Shown here in pieces: positions 6,242-12,984 of a stretch of 14,862 nucleotides of DNA. How positions within the stretch are numbered: position 1 is the stretch's first letter; the number at the start of each line of letters is the position of its first letter. Both the position numbers and the translations under genes were made by a program. The notes beneath the pieces were generated by a model. It did no database searches. It worked only from the letters and a program-made list of their open reading frames with translations, and had not been told where the DNA came from. The DNA is from an uncultured Collinsella sp. (GTDB taxonomy: Bacteria; Actinomycetota; Coriobacteriia; Coriobacteriales; Coriobacteriaceae): assembly GCA_937926755.1 (NCBI GenBank), contig CALBBA010000271.1:1-14862 (forward strand), written 5' to 3'.

Positions 6242-7174
6242 TTATTTCTGCCCTGTAGTATCGAAATTCTGCCTCATGGCTCGATACTGAGAAGGGGAGC
6301 AGCCAATTTGTTCCTTGAATACCTGCCCAAGGTGGCTCGCCGTTGCAAAGCCACATTGGTGGGCGATTGTCTGTACCGTTCGCGTGGTGTGCGTCAAGAG
6401 CGTGCAGGCGCGGGTGATGCGGTATGCGCGTAGATATGCGGCCGGGGTTGTTCCCGCGCAAGCTTTGATGGTGCGATAACAGTCTCTTTCGCTGATGCCG
6501 ACAGCGGACGCAATTTGGGGAACATCTATGGCGTCTGCATAGTGTGCGCGGATATAGTCAAGAATTTCCCTAAACCGAATTTCACGGCTGGTCATCAAAG
6601 AATTATTGTCCAAAGCGAATTGTGATTCAGCTTTGGCATAGATCTGAATCCAGAGTTCGGACAGGCTATTTCGAAGCGCCATCTCGTTCTGCGGCTGTTG
6701 AAGGTCGTGGCTAAAGGAGCTCTTCAGCAAATCGATAAAGGGCATATCGTCGGGATTGGTGGGCGACCATTTGAGCACATCGACGCCTCGACATTGCAGC
6801 AAAGGATTGATGTAGCGCTTTTGAAGGCGTCCCGCGGGATCGCCGAGCATTGATGGCTGAAAGATATGCAACAGTTGAATTGCCGGCGCCGAATTGGGTG
6901 ATTGCAGGGTGCTGTGCAAAATGCCGCCGTTGATAAAGCCAGCGGACCCTTCCTCAAAGCGCATGTGCTCATGAGCCGCACGCGTGCGATAGTCAATTGT
7001 TCCCTGCTCCATGTAGAAAAGCTCGACTTCGGAATGCCAATGCCAGGGGACGGAATTGCCCGGATAGCGAGCGAATTCTGCGCGTTCGGCAATATAGGGC
7101 CAGTCTTCGGCGGTCTCGGGAAAGGCTTCCTCGCGTCCTCCGCGGTGCAATTCTATGTGATCCATGTTTCGCAT
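6242..7174 (-). CDS. AraC-family regulator with cupin sensor domain
   Basis: A transcription factor of up to 310 residues. The N-terminal part has the cupin-type sensor motif PWHWHSEVELFYMEQG (about 43-58), used in this family for sugars or other small ligands. The C-terminal 100 residues are a double helix-turn-helix of AraC type: FREILDYIRAHYADAIDVPQ, IASAVGISERDCYR, and the conserved end TVQTIAHQCGFATASHLGQV followed by FKEQIGCSPSQYR. The start is either the ATG at 7174 or the ATG three codons later (7165); neither has a clear Shine-Dalgarno. A good TATACT at 7181-7186 would start transcription at about 7174, so the messenger may be nearly leaderless. It probably regulates the downstream HAD gene or something outside the window. 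The ligand is unknown. Confidence 0.9.
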   Translation of the reverse strand: MRNMDHIELHRGGREEAFPETAEDWPYIAERAEFARYPGNSVPWHWHSEVELFYMEQGTIDYRTRAAHEHMRFEEGSAGFINGGILHSTLQSPNSAPAIQLLHIFQPSMLGDPAGRLQKRYINPLLQCRGVDVLKWSPTNPDDMPFIDLLKSSFSHDLQQPQNEMALRNSLSELWIQIYAKAESQFALDNNSLMTSREIRFREILDYIRAHYADAIDVPQIASAVGISERDCYRTIKACAGTTPAAYLRAYRITRACTLLTHTTRTVQTIAHQCGFATASHLGQVFKEQIGCSPSQYRAMRQNFDTTGQK

Positions 7175-7662
7175 GGCATCAGTATAAAGCGTGATGGGCT
7201 TAGATTGCTCTTGCCTGTTCGGGGAACGCCTTGTCTAGGGATGCTTGGAGCTTTTCGAACGATGCTCGCAAGTTGAGGCTCTGATTGGTTGAGCGTTTGG
7301 CTTTTGTGGTGGGGGAGTCGAGGAGGCCGTTTCTCTGTGTCGGGGGGAAGGAGAAAAGATTTGCATGTTTTAGGGATGGCTGCTGTGCTGCGTCATCGGA
7401 AGAATGCATGCTTTTGCGGCCTCCTCGATGTCCACCAAAGGATGCGCACGGGGTGTGCTGCTAGGTCCCGTGCGTTGGCAGTATTATGCCGCGCCCGCCG
7501 CAAAGAAGCGCTAAAGAAAGGCTTAATGAGGTTTGGCGTTCCAATGAAACCGCAGGTCAGAGGTATTGGATAACACATTTGAAAGGTTTGGGGCTTAAGG
7601 GCTTTCTAAGGTTTGTGGCGGGGGCGTGGCGCGCCTGTGTGGAGCGTGTGGATGATGGGTTT
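7175..7662. other. Intergenic region without a convincing gene
   Basis: The 488 bp between two minus-strand genes contain no frame with recognisable domains. Two short overlapping minus frames exist: 69 codons at 7200-7409, ending in an amphipathic stretch FEKLQASLDKAFPEQARAI, and 61 codons at 7393-7578. Neither has a ribosome binding site I trust, and the second is compositionally odd. A perfect 8 bp inverted repeat, CGCACGGG at 7445-7452 with CCCGTGCG at 7467-7474, could form a hairpin. No terminator with a T-run was found for the Nudix-Vsr gene, which ends at 7663. Confidence 0.5.
7181..7186 (-). promoter_or_regulatory. Candidate -10 box of the AraC-family gene
   Basis: The complement reads TATACT, five of six to the -10 consensus, ending seven bases before the first possible ATG of the AraC-family gene. 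The best -35 at 17 bp (AGCAAT) is poor. If used, the transcript would have little or no leader. Confidence 0.4.
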
Positions 7663-8649
7663 CTAGCGCTGCGGTTTTGCGGCGCGCACTTGCTCGATGA
7701 CCTTTTCCATGGTGGCGTCGATGCGGTCCTTTTTGAGCTCGCATTCCCAGATGGTTATGGGCGTCCATCCCATTTCGGTGAGCGCTGCGATGGCGGCGCG
7801 GTCGCGCTCGACATTGCGGCGAAACTTTGCCTCCCAAAACTCAACGTTGCGTTTGGGCTGGCTGGGGTTGCACTTGGGGCAACGGTGCCAAAAGCAGCCG
7901 TTGACGAAGATGGCAATCTTGCGCCCGGGGAAGGCGATATCGGGCTTGCCGGGGACCTTCCATTCCAAGCGATAGCCCGTGAGGCCTGCTGCCCGCAGGC
8001 GTTGACGAACGAGCAGCTCGGGCTTGGTGTTGGCGCGCTTGTTGCCTTTCATGGACTTTTTGATGGCGGCGCGACGGCGGACCAGTTCGCGCTCGTCAGC
8101 GGAGAGGTCCGAGGTATCGATGCCGTCGAGCAGGCCGGGCTTGGGACGCTTCTTGCTGCGGCGCTTAGGTGCGCGCTTGGGTTTGGTGGCGGGTTTGTCG
8201 GCTGTGTTGGGCACGGCGTCATCGGCGGAGCTTGTCTCGAGTCGGTCTTCCTTCAGCTCAATCAGGGCATCGATAAGCCCCTTGTCGGCGGGCATCCACT
8301 CCACCGTGGCAAGCGAGGTGCGCGGAATCCAGCGGATATCGAGCTGTCGGTCATGTTTCTGAGGCTCATCGGATTCATCGGCGAGCGAGCAGTAGTAGCA
8401 CTCCATGGAGAGATGAAAATCGGGGTAGTCATACTCAACGGTATAGAAATCGCGCAGGTTGGTGACTTTTACCTGCAGCTCTTCCATGAGCTCGCGGCGT
8501 ACGGCGTCCTCGGGCGTCTCGCCGCGCATGAGCTTGCCACCGGGGAACTCCCAAAGTCCCTGCATGTCGCCATAGCCGCGCTGTACGGCCAGTAGCTCGT
8601 CGGATCCTTCCTTGCGAATGATCCCAGCGGCAACATGAACAGTCTTCAA
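7663..8649 (-). CDS. Fused Nudix (MutT/NudG-like) hydrolase and Vsr mismatch endonuclease
   Basis: One uninterrupted frame of 328 residues joins two DNA-maintenance enzymes. Residues 1-130 are a Nudix hydrolase of the MutT/NudG type: VHVAAGII at the N-terminus, GLWEFPGG, then the Nudix box with G38, E44 and RELMEE (52-57); the usual Gly near its end is Q59. Residues 131-190 are a linker with a Lys/Arg/Pro-rich core. Residues 198-310 are a very-short-patch repair (Vsr) endonuclease: KKSMKGNKRANTKPE, GKPDIAF with catalytic-type D237, FVNGCFWHRCPKC (C252, H255, C257, C260), NVEFWEAKFRRNVERD and IWEC (C303), corresponding to the E. coli catalytic and zinc positions. I checked the linker bases and found no stop or frameshift. 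The start is a TTG complementary to 8647-8649, with GAGAGAGGA just upstream and the usual KTVHVAAG N-terminus after it. It probably cleans damaged nucleotides and nicks T:G mismatches. No cytosine methyltransferase lies in the window. Confidence 0.9.
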   Translation of the reverse strand: MKTVHVAAGIIRKEGSDELLAVQRGYGDMQGLWEFPGGKLMRGETPEDAVRRELMEELQVKVTNLRDFYTVEYDYPDFHLSMECYYCSLADESDEPQKHDRQLDIRWIPRTSLATVEWMPADKGLIDALIELKEDRLETSSADDAVPNTADKPATKPKRAPKRRSKKRPKPGLLDGIDTSDLSADERELVRRRAAIKKSMKGNKRANTKPELLVRQRLRAAGLTGYRLEWKVPGKPDIAFPGRKIAIFVNGCFWHRCPKCNPSQPKRNVEFWEAKFRRNVERDRAAIAALTEMGWTPITIWECELKKDRIDATMEKVIEQVRAAKPQR

Positions 8650-8696
8650 CAGGAGTCCTCTCTCAACATCAACACGTGACAGGCTAGCTACCCGCA

Positions 8697-8714
8697 CCTT
8701 ACACAACGGTAAGG
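8697..8714. promoter_or_regulatory. 18 bp palindrome in the divergent promoter region
   Basis: CCTTAC-ACAACG-GTAAGG has perfect 6 bp arms around a 6 bp spacer, about 48 bp before the Nudix-Vsr start. Its form resembles operators of dimeric regulators such as the MerR family, but no regulator gene is adjacent. Confidence 0.4.
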
Positions 8715-8749
8715 CAAGCGTAAGCCATATCGATGGTAGCCGACTCGTC

Positions 8750-8787
8750 TTCTTGCGACTATAGATGCCGTAGACTAATCGCAAGAA
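8750..8787. promoter_or_regulatory. Inverted repeat TTCTTGCGA...TCGCAAGAA upstream of the ABC genes
   Basis: Nine-base perfect arms (8750-8758 and 8779-8787), extending to 11 of 12 matches, flank a 20 bp spacer. Possible -10 elements sit in the spacer: TATAGA at 8760-8765 for the plus strand and TATAGT (complement of 8758-8763) for the minus strand. The right arm reaches the ribosome binding site of the ATPase gene. Binding here could control both divergent genes. A hairpin in the ABC messenger is an alternative reading. Confidence 0.45.
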
Positions 8788-8797
8788 AGGACTCGGT

Positions 8798-9583
8798 ATG
8801 CAAACCACGCACATGGCGACCCCGGTACTGGAGGTCGCGCATCTCGAAAAGGTATATGGAGCGCTGGGCAACGTGACCCGTGCGCTCAACGACGTCAGCT
8901 TTACCGTCAACCGCGGCGAATTTGTTGGCATCATGGGCGCTTCGGGCTCGGGCAAGTCGACGTTGCTCAACTGCGTGTCGACCATCGATAGCGCCACGAG
9001 CGGCACCATCCGCATCAACGGCCAGGACGTGACGCGCATGAAGCAGGCCAAGCTCTCGCAGTTCCGCCGCGAGGAGCTCGGCTTTATCTTCCAGGACTCC
9101 AACCTGCTCGATACGCTCACGGCACGCGAGAACATCGCCCTGCCGCTCACCATTGCCCGCACAAACTCGGCAGAGATCTCGACCCGCGTGCAGGATGTGG
9201 CCGCGCGTCTGTCTATCAGTCAGGTGCTCGACAAATATCCCTACCAGATGTCCGGCGGCCAGCAGCAGCGCGTTGCCGCCTGTCGCGCGCTCGTCACCGA
9301 CCCCACCATGATCATGGCCGACGAGCCCACCGGCGCCCTCGATTCTAAAAGCGCTCGTCTGCTGCTCGAGAGCTTGGAGGCCCTTAACCGCCGCCTACGC
9401 GCCACGGTGCTCATGGTCACGCATGACAGCTTTGCCGCCAGCTACACGAGCCGCGTGCTGTTTATCCGCGACGGCAAGATCTTCACCGAGCTGCGCCGCG
9501 GCGACACCGACCGTCGCGAGTTCTTCGACCGCATTATGGAGGTCGTTGCCATGATGGGCGGTGAGGGCTCCGATGCTCTGTAA
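8798..9583 (+). CDS. ABC transporter ATP-binding protein (BceA/MacB-like)
   Basis: The 261-residue nucleotide-binding subunit of an ABC complex, peripheral on the inner face of the membrane. All motifs are present: Walker A GASGSGKST (47-55), Q-loop Q99 in IFQDSNLLD, signature MSGGQQQR (151-158), Walker B MIMADEP (171-177) and H-loop H209. The segment YPYQMSGGQQQRVAACRAL and the TGALDSKS that follows Walker B are typical of the MacB/LolD/BceA class, which pairs with FtsX-like permeases. The start at 8798 has AAAGGA six bases upstream; a second ATG at 8813 is possible. Its last 11 bases overlap the next gene, so the two are translationally coupled and form one transporter. BceA-type proteins drive resistance to peptide antibiotics such as bacitracin; that role is inferred from the partner. 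Confidence 0.95.
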   Translation: MQTTHMATPVLEVAHLEKVYGALGNVTRALNDVSFTVNRGEFVGIMGASGSGKSTLLNCVSTIDSATSGTIRINGQDVTRMKQAKLSQFRREELGFIFQDSNLLDTLTARENIALPLTIARTNSAEISTRVQDVAARLSISQVLDKYPYQMSGGQQQRVAACRALVTDPTMIMADEPTGALDSKSARLLLESLEALNRRLRATVLMVTHDSFAASYTSRVLFIRDGKIFTELRRGDTDRREFFDRIMEVVAMMGGEGSDAL

Positions 9584-11774
9584 ACTCGCTTGGGGCAACG
9601 TCCGCCGTGCCGGCCGCGACTACCTCGTCTACCTTTTGACGCTCACCCTGGGCGTCACGGTCTTCTATGCCTTTAACACCATCTCAATGCAGGTCGACAT
9701 CGCCGGAATCGATGAAGAGGGCTTGGCGCAGGTAATGGGCAGCATGCTCGGCGACCTGACGTACTTTTTGGCCGGTGTCATGGCCTTTTTGATGGTGTAT
9801 GCCAATAACTTCATCATGAAACGCCGCAAGAAGGAGTTTGGCCTGTACCAGGTGCTCGGCATGGGGCGCGGGCGCGTCGCCACGATCATGGCGCTCGAGA
9901 CCGTGATTGTCTCGGTCGTGGCCTTTGTCGCCGGCATTGTGCTGGGTATGGGACTCTCCCAGCTCATGACGTTCTTTACGGCCTCGCTCTTTAAGACACA
10001 GATCGCCAATTTCCACTTCTTTTTCTCGGTGCATGCGTTCAACCTGACCCTTGCTTGCATGCTCGTAATGTTTGTGCTCACGCTACTGCTGAACCTTCGC
10101 GCCGTGCGTCGTACCAAACTCATCGAGCTTATGGGTGCCGAGCGTCGCAACGAGAGCATTAAGACGCGCAACCCCTGGATTGCGATTGCCATCTTTGCCG
10201 TGGGCGTGGTGCTTGTGGGTGTGGCCTATTACCGTCTGCTACGCGATGGGTTCCCGCTAACTGCGACGGACAGCAAGCTGCAAGAGGCCATGAGCCAGTT
10301 TGGCATTACGACTGCTATGGTTACCGTGGGCACCTTTGCGCTGTTCTGGGGACTCTCGGGCATGCTCATCAAGCTGCTGCAGAGCCTGCGCAGCGTGTAT
10401 TGGCGCGGCCTCAACATGTTTACCGTGCGCCAGCTTGCGGCCAAGGTCAACACGGTGTGCTTTTCGATGGGCGTCATCGCGATGCTCCTGTTTTTGGCCA
10501 TCACCTCGGTGACGTGCGGTATGTCGATTGCCAATGTGATGAACGAAAACCTGGAGCGCTATAACCCTGTTGACGTGTCTCAGACGTATGTCTATTACAC
10601 GCCCGATACGCTCGACTACTACAAAGAATATGTCAATCCGTCTGAAGCCGACCGCATGGTGCTAGCCGATACAACGGTCGATTTGTACTCCGCATGGCAC
10701 GGCAAGGGCAAGTCGGCGGACAACAACGACGAGACCGGCAAGAAGGTCAATATTGCCGATGTTGCCGGTGAGCATGTTCAGATCGATTCGTATCTGAGTT
10801 ACCCGTTTGGCGGTTCGAATCCTTCGGTGTCTGCGGGTGAGATGTGCAAGACCATGGGCGAAAAGCTCCCCAAGGCGCTCGGGGGTAGCAATGCCGATAC
10901 GATGGGTCTGTTTGTGACGCCGGCGAGCCAGTACAACAAACTGCGCCAGATGATGGGCGAGGAGCCGGTGAGCATTGGCCGCGACCAGTACCTGCTTACG
11001 TGTGATATGGGCGGTGAGCTGGGCGACCTGTACACCAAGTACATGGCCGGCGGCCATACCCTCACCTTGGGCGGGCATGAGCTCAAGCCCGCAACCGATA
11101 AGTCGGACAAGGACACGGCGGCCATCGCCAACTCGGCGATGGGCAGTAATCCGGGTACCGTCGTCGTTGCCGACGAGCTGTTGTCCCAACTTAATCTGCA
11201 ACCGTATTCCAGTAATCTGCTCGTTAATTACAAACAGGGTATGGATACGACCGAGGCAGACGAGAGCATTAAATACACCTTGCTCGACAATCTGCTCGTT
11301 GACGGCAAGGAGCCGGGGTCGTGGGGAGTCTTCATCACGCGTTCCGAGATGTACACGCAAGTAGCGCAGATGAACGGCATGATTAGCTATCTGGCCATCT
11401 ACATTGGCTTTGTGCTGGTCGTTGCGTGCGCGGCAATCCTATCGATCCAGCAGCTCTCCAATGTGGCCGACGGCAGCCGCAGCTATCGTGTGCTGGCACA
11501 GATCGGCTGCGACGACCGCCAGATTCGCCATTCGGTGATGGCGCAGCAAGCGGTATTCTTCCTGTTCCCGCTGGCAGTGGGCTTGGCGCACTCCTTTGTG
11601 GCGCTCAAGGTGATCATCGAGCTGGTGAGCGTATTCGGAAATATGAGCATCGGCGGCACCGTGGGCCTCACCTGTGCAATCTTCCTGGCAGCATACGGTG
11701 GCTACTTCCTGGTGACCTACCTCATGAGCACCGGCATGGTACAAGCCGCCATCGCCACCCGCTACAGCGAGTAA
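9573..11774 (+). CDS. FtsX-type ABC permease, BceB-like (peptide antibiotic resistance)
   Basis: A 733-residue integral membrane protein with the BceB architecture. Predicted membrane segments lie at about 18-38, 62-80, 105-130, 155-175, 202-222, 246-268 and 298-318, then a large outside loop (about 319-604), then about 605-627, 660-680 and 692-716. Two FtsX-like regions (about 65-180 and 610-720) flank the loop. BceB proteins use this loop to bind lipid-linked peptide antibiotics and also signal to a BceS-type sensor kinase. The loop here is about 285 residues, larger than the roughly 200 I expect for Bacillus BceB. The start is the ATG at 9573, overlapping the ATPase stop (ATGCTCTGTAA) with GAGG upstream; an in-frame GTG at 9561 is less likely. 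No sensor kinase or response regulator gene is in the window, so its regulation is open. Confidence 0.92.
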   Translation: MLCKLAWGNVRRAGRDYLVYLLTLTLGVTVFYAFNTISMQVDIAGIDEEGLAQVMGSMLGDLTYFLAGVMAFLMVYANNFIMKRRKKEFGLYQVLGMGRGRVATIMALETVIVSVVAFVAGIVLGMGLSQLMTFFTASLFKTQIANFHFFFSVHAFNLTLACMLVMFVLTLLLNLRAVRRTKLIELMGAERRNESIKTRNPWIAIAIFAVGVVLVGVAYYRLLRDGFPLTATDSKLQEAMSQFGITTAMVTVGTFALFWGLSGMLIKLLQSLRSVYWRGLNMFTVRQLAAKVNTVCFSMGVIAMLLFLAITSVTCGMSIANVMNENLERYNPVDVSQTYVYYTPDTLDYYKEYVNPSEADRMVLADTTVDLYSAWHGKGKSADNNDETGKKVNIADVAGEHVQIDSYLSYPFGGSNPSVSAGEMCKTMGEKLPKALGGSNADTMGLFVTPASQYNKLRQMMGEEPVSIGRDQYLLTCDMGGELGDLYTKYMAGGHTLTLGGHELKPATDKSDKDTAAIANSAMGSNPGTVVVADELLSQLNLQPYSSNLLVNYKQGMDTTEADESIKYTLLDNLLVDGKEPGSWGVFITRSEMYTQVAQMNGMISYLAIYIGFVLVVACAAILSIQQLSNVADGSRSYRVLAQIGCDDRQIRHSVMAQQAVFFLFPLAVGLAHSFVALKVIIELVSVFGNMSIGGTVGLTCAIFLAAYGGYFLVTYLMSTGMVQAAIATRYSE

Positions 11775-11811
11775 CAAGCGGGCAAAACCGTCGCAAAATT
11801 AGAGGCGTATG

Positions 11812-11852
11812 ACCGCCGCGAAGGGACCAAGGGCCCTTTCGCGGCGGTTTTT
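11812..11852 (+). terminator. Intrinsic terminator of the ABC operon
   Basis: ACCGCCGCGAAGGG (11812-11825) pairs with 11834-11848 with one unpaired T, loop ACCAAGGG, followed by TTTTT. It lies 37 bases after the permease stop codon. Confidence 0.9.
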
Positions 11853-11875
11853 GCCAATCTGGTGCGTCTCAGATA

Positions 11876-11996
11876 CAAGTGAGTAGACTTTTTTGAACCT
11901 GCCGAGCACATCGCGACAAATGATCTATAAAACTGCAGGTCAGAGCTGTGGCGTTTTAGGGCGTGCTCGGCCTTCTGCAAAAAGCCTACTCACTTG
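11876..11996. repeat. 121 bp palindromic intergenic repeat element
   Basis: The ends CAAGTGAGTAG (11876-11886) and CTACTCACTTG (11986-11996) are perfectly complementary. GCCGAGCAC (11901-11909) and GTGCTCGGC (11963-11971) are also perfect, with nearly matching sequence between. The arms are about 34 nt with a 53 nt centre. No protein is encoded. It resembles a miniature palindromic element or a structured intergenic repeat, and it lies about 45 bp from the IS110 copy. A T-run (11998-12002) follows the right arm, so termination is also possible. Confidence 0.8.
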
Positions 11997-12082
11997 GTTT
12001 TTCTGCTAGAAGACCGCCACGAGGGAAGGCAACTCCCCCGGGTAGTCGTTGGGTGTTCCTATAGTTTTGTCAACCGTCGGGG

Positions 12083-12981
12083 CTACTCCCGGTAGGGCAC
12101 CCGGTCGCGCATCACGGCGTATATCGCCCTGAGCCGCTTCCTCGCGACGGCCTTGAGCGCCCGCCCGTGCCCCATGCCCCGCGCCCTGCAGGCCCGGTAG
12201 TACTCGCCGTAGCGCCCCGAGGACCTCACCAGGCTGTTGCACGAGAAGATCAGCAGGGACTTGAGCCTCGCGTCGCCGCGCCTGGACGCCCTGACCGACC
12301 TCACCGACGTGCCGGAGCTCCTCACCCTCGGGGCTATGCCGCAGTACGAGGCCAGGTGGTCGTGGTCCGGGAACCTCCCGATGTCGACCGACACCGCGAG
12401 CTGCGCCGCGGTCCTCGGGCCGATGCCGGGCACGGTGAGCAGGCACGCGTAGGTCTCGTCGCCCTCGAGCAGCGCCGCCGTCTCGGCCTCGAGGGCCCCG
12501 GCCTCGTCGAGGGCCTCCGATATCCGGGCGGCCTGGTCGCGCAGGCGACGACGTGGTCGCGCTGCGACGAGAGGGCGCGAGCGGCCTCGAGGGCCTCGCC
12601 GCGGCCCGGGACCCCCGACAGGGAGTCCGGCACGCCCAGGGCGGTCCGCGCGATCACCGCGGCGTCGCGCTCGTCGGTCTTGGCCTCGCCGGCGAACAGG
12701 CCCGCGGCGCGGCTGGCGGCGAGGCCGGGCAGGTAGGCGACCCCGAGCCCCGCGGCGCGGGCCCGCCTCACGGCGAGGGACCCTATGTTGCGGAACTGGT
12801 CGACGACGACGAGCGTGCCGGCGGGCGCGGAGGCGAACAGCGCGTCGAGCTCGGCCTCCCTGTTGCGGACGGGGGCGCTGGCCAGCACCTCCCCGTCGCG
12901 GTCGATCAGGCAGGCCCAGTGCGACGACTTGCCGACGTCCAGGCCGAGCACGGCCGCGGGTCTGGTGGATGGCGCTTTCAC
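12083..12981 (-). pseudogene. IS110-family transposase, broken by a one-base frameshift
   Basis: A DEDD recombinase of the IS110 family. The N-terminal RuvC-like half shows LGLDVGKSSHWACLIDRDG, VVVDQFRNIGSLAVRRARA and GEAKTDERDAAVIART. The C-terminal half shows VPGIGPRTAAQL, YCGIAPRVRSSGTSVRS (with the family's catalytic-type serine) and RALKAVARKRLRAIYAVMRD. The two halves are in different frames. They rejoin at about 12539-12552, where adding one base to GTCGTCGCCTGCGCGAC would restore VVALRDQAARISEALDE and give about 299 residues. The likely start is the GTG complementary to 12979-12981, after GGAAGGA. The break is probably a single-base deletion. A sequencing error is possible; programmed frameshifting is not usual in this family and no slippery heptamer is evident. 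Confidence 0.85.
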
Positions 12982-12984
12982 GGT

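Noticed and set aside
7200..7409. 69-codon minus-strand frame upstream of the AraC-family gene
   Set aside because: The end looks like an amphipathic helix but there is no start signal or known family; it is kept only as a note in the gap entry.
7486..8595. 369-codon plus-strand frame opposite the Nudix-Vsr gene
   Set aside because: It is antisense to clear Nudix and Vsr motifs and has no features of its own.
8650..9162. Extension of the Nudix-Vsr frame upstream to 9162
   Set aside because: It overlaps the certain ABC ATPase on the other strand; the TTG start with a ribosome binding site gives the normal Nudix N-terminus.
11762..11980. 72-codon minus-strand frame through the palindromic repeat
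   Set aside because: It is made of terminator and repeat sequence and has no start signal.
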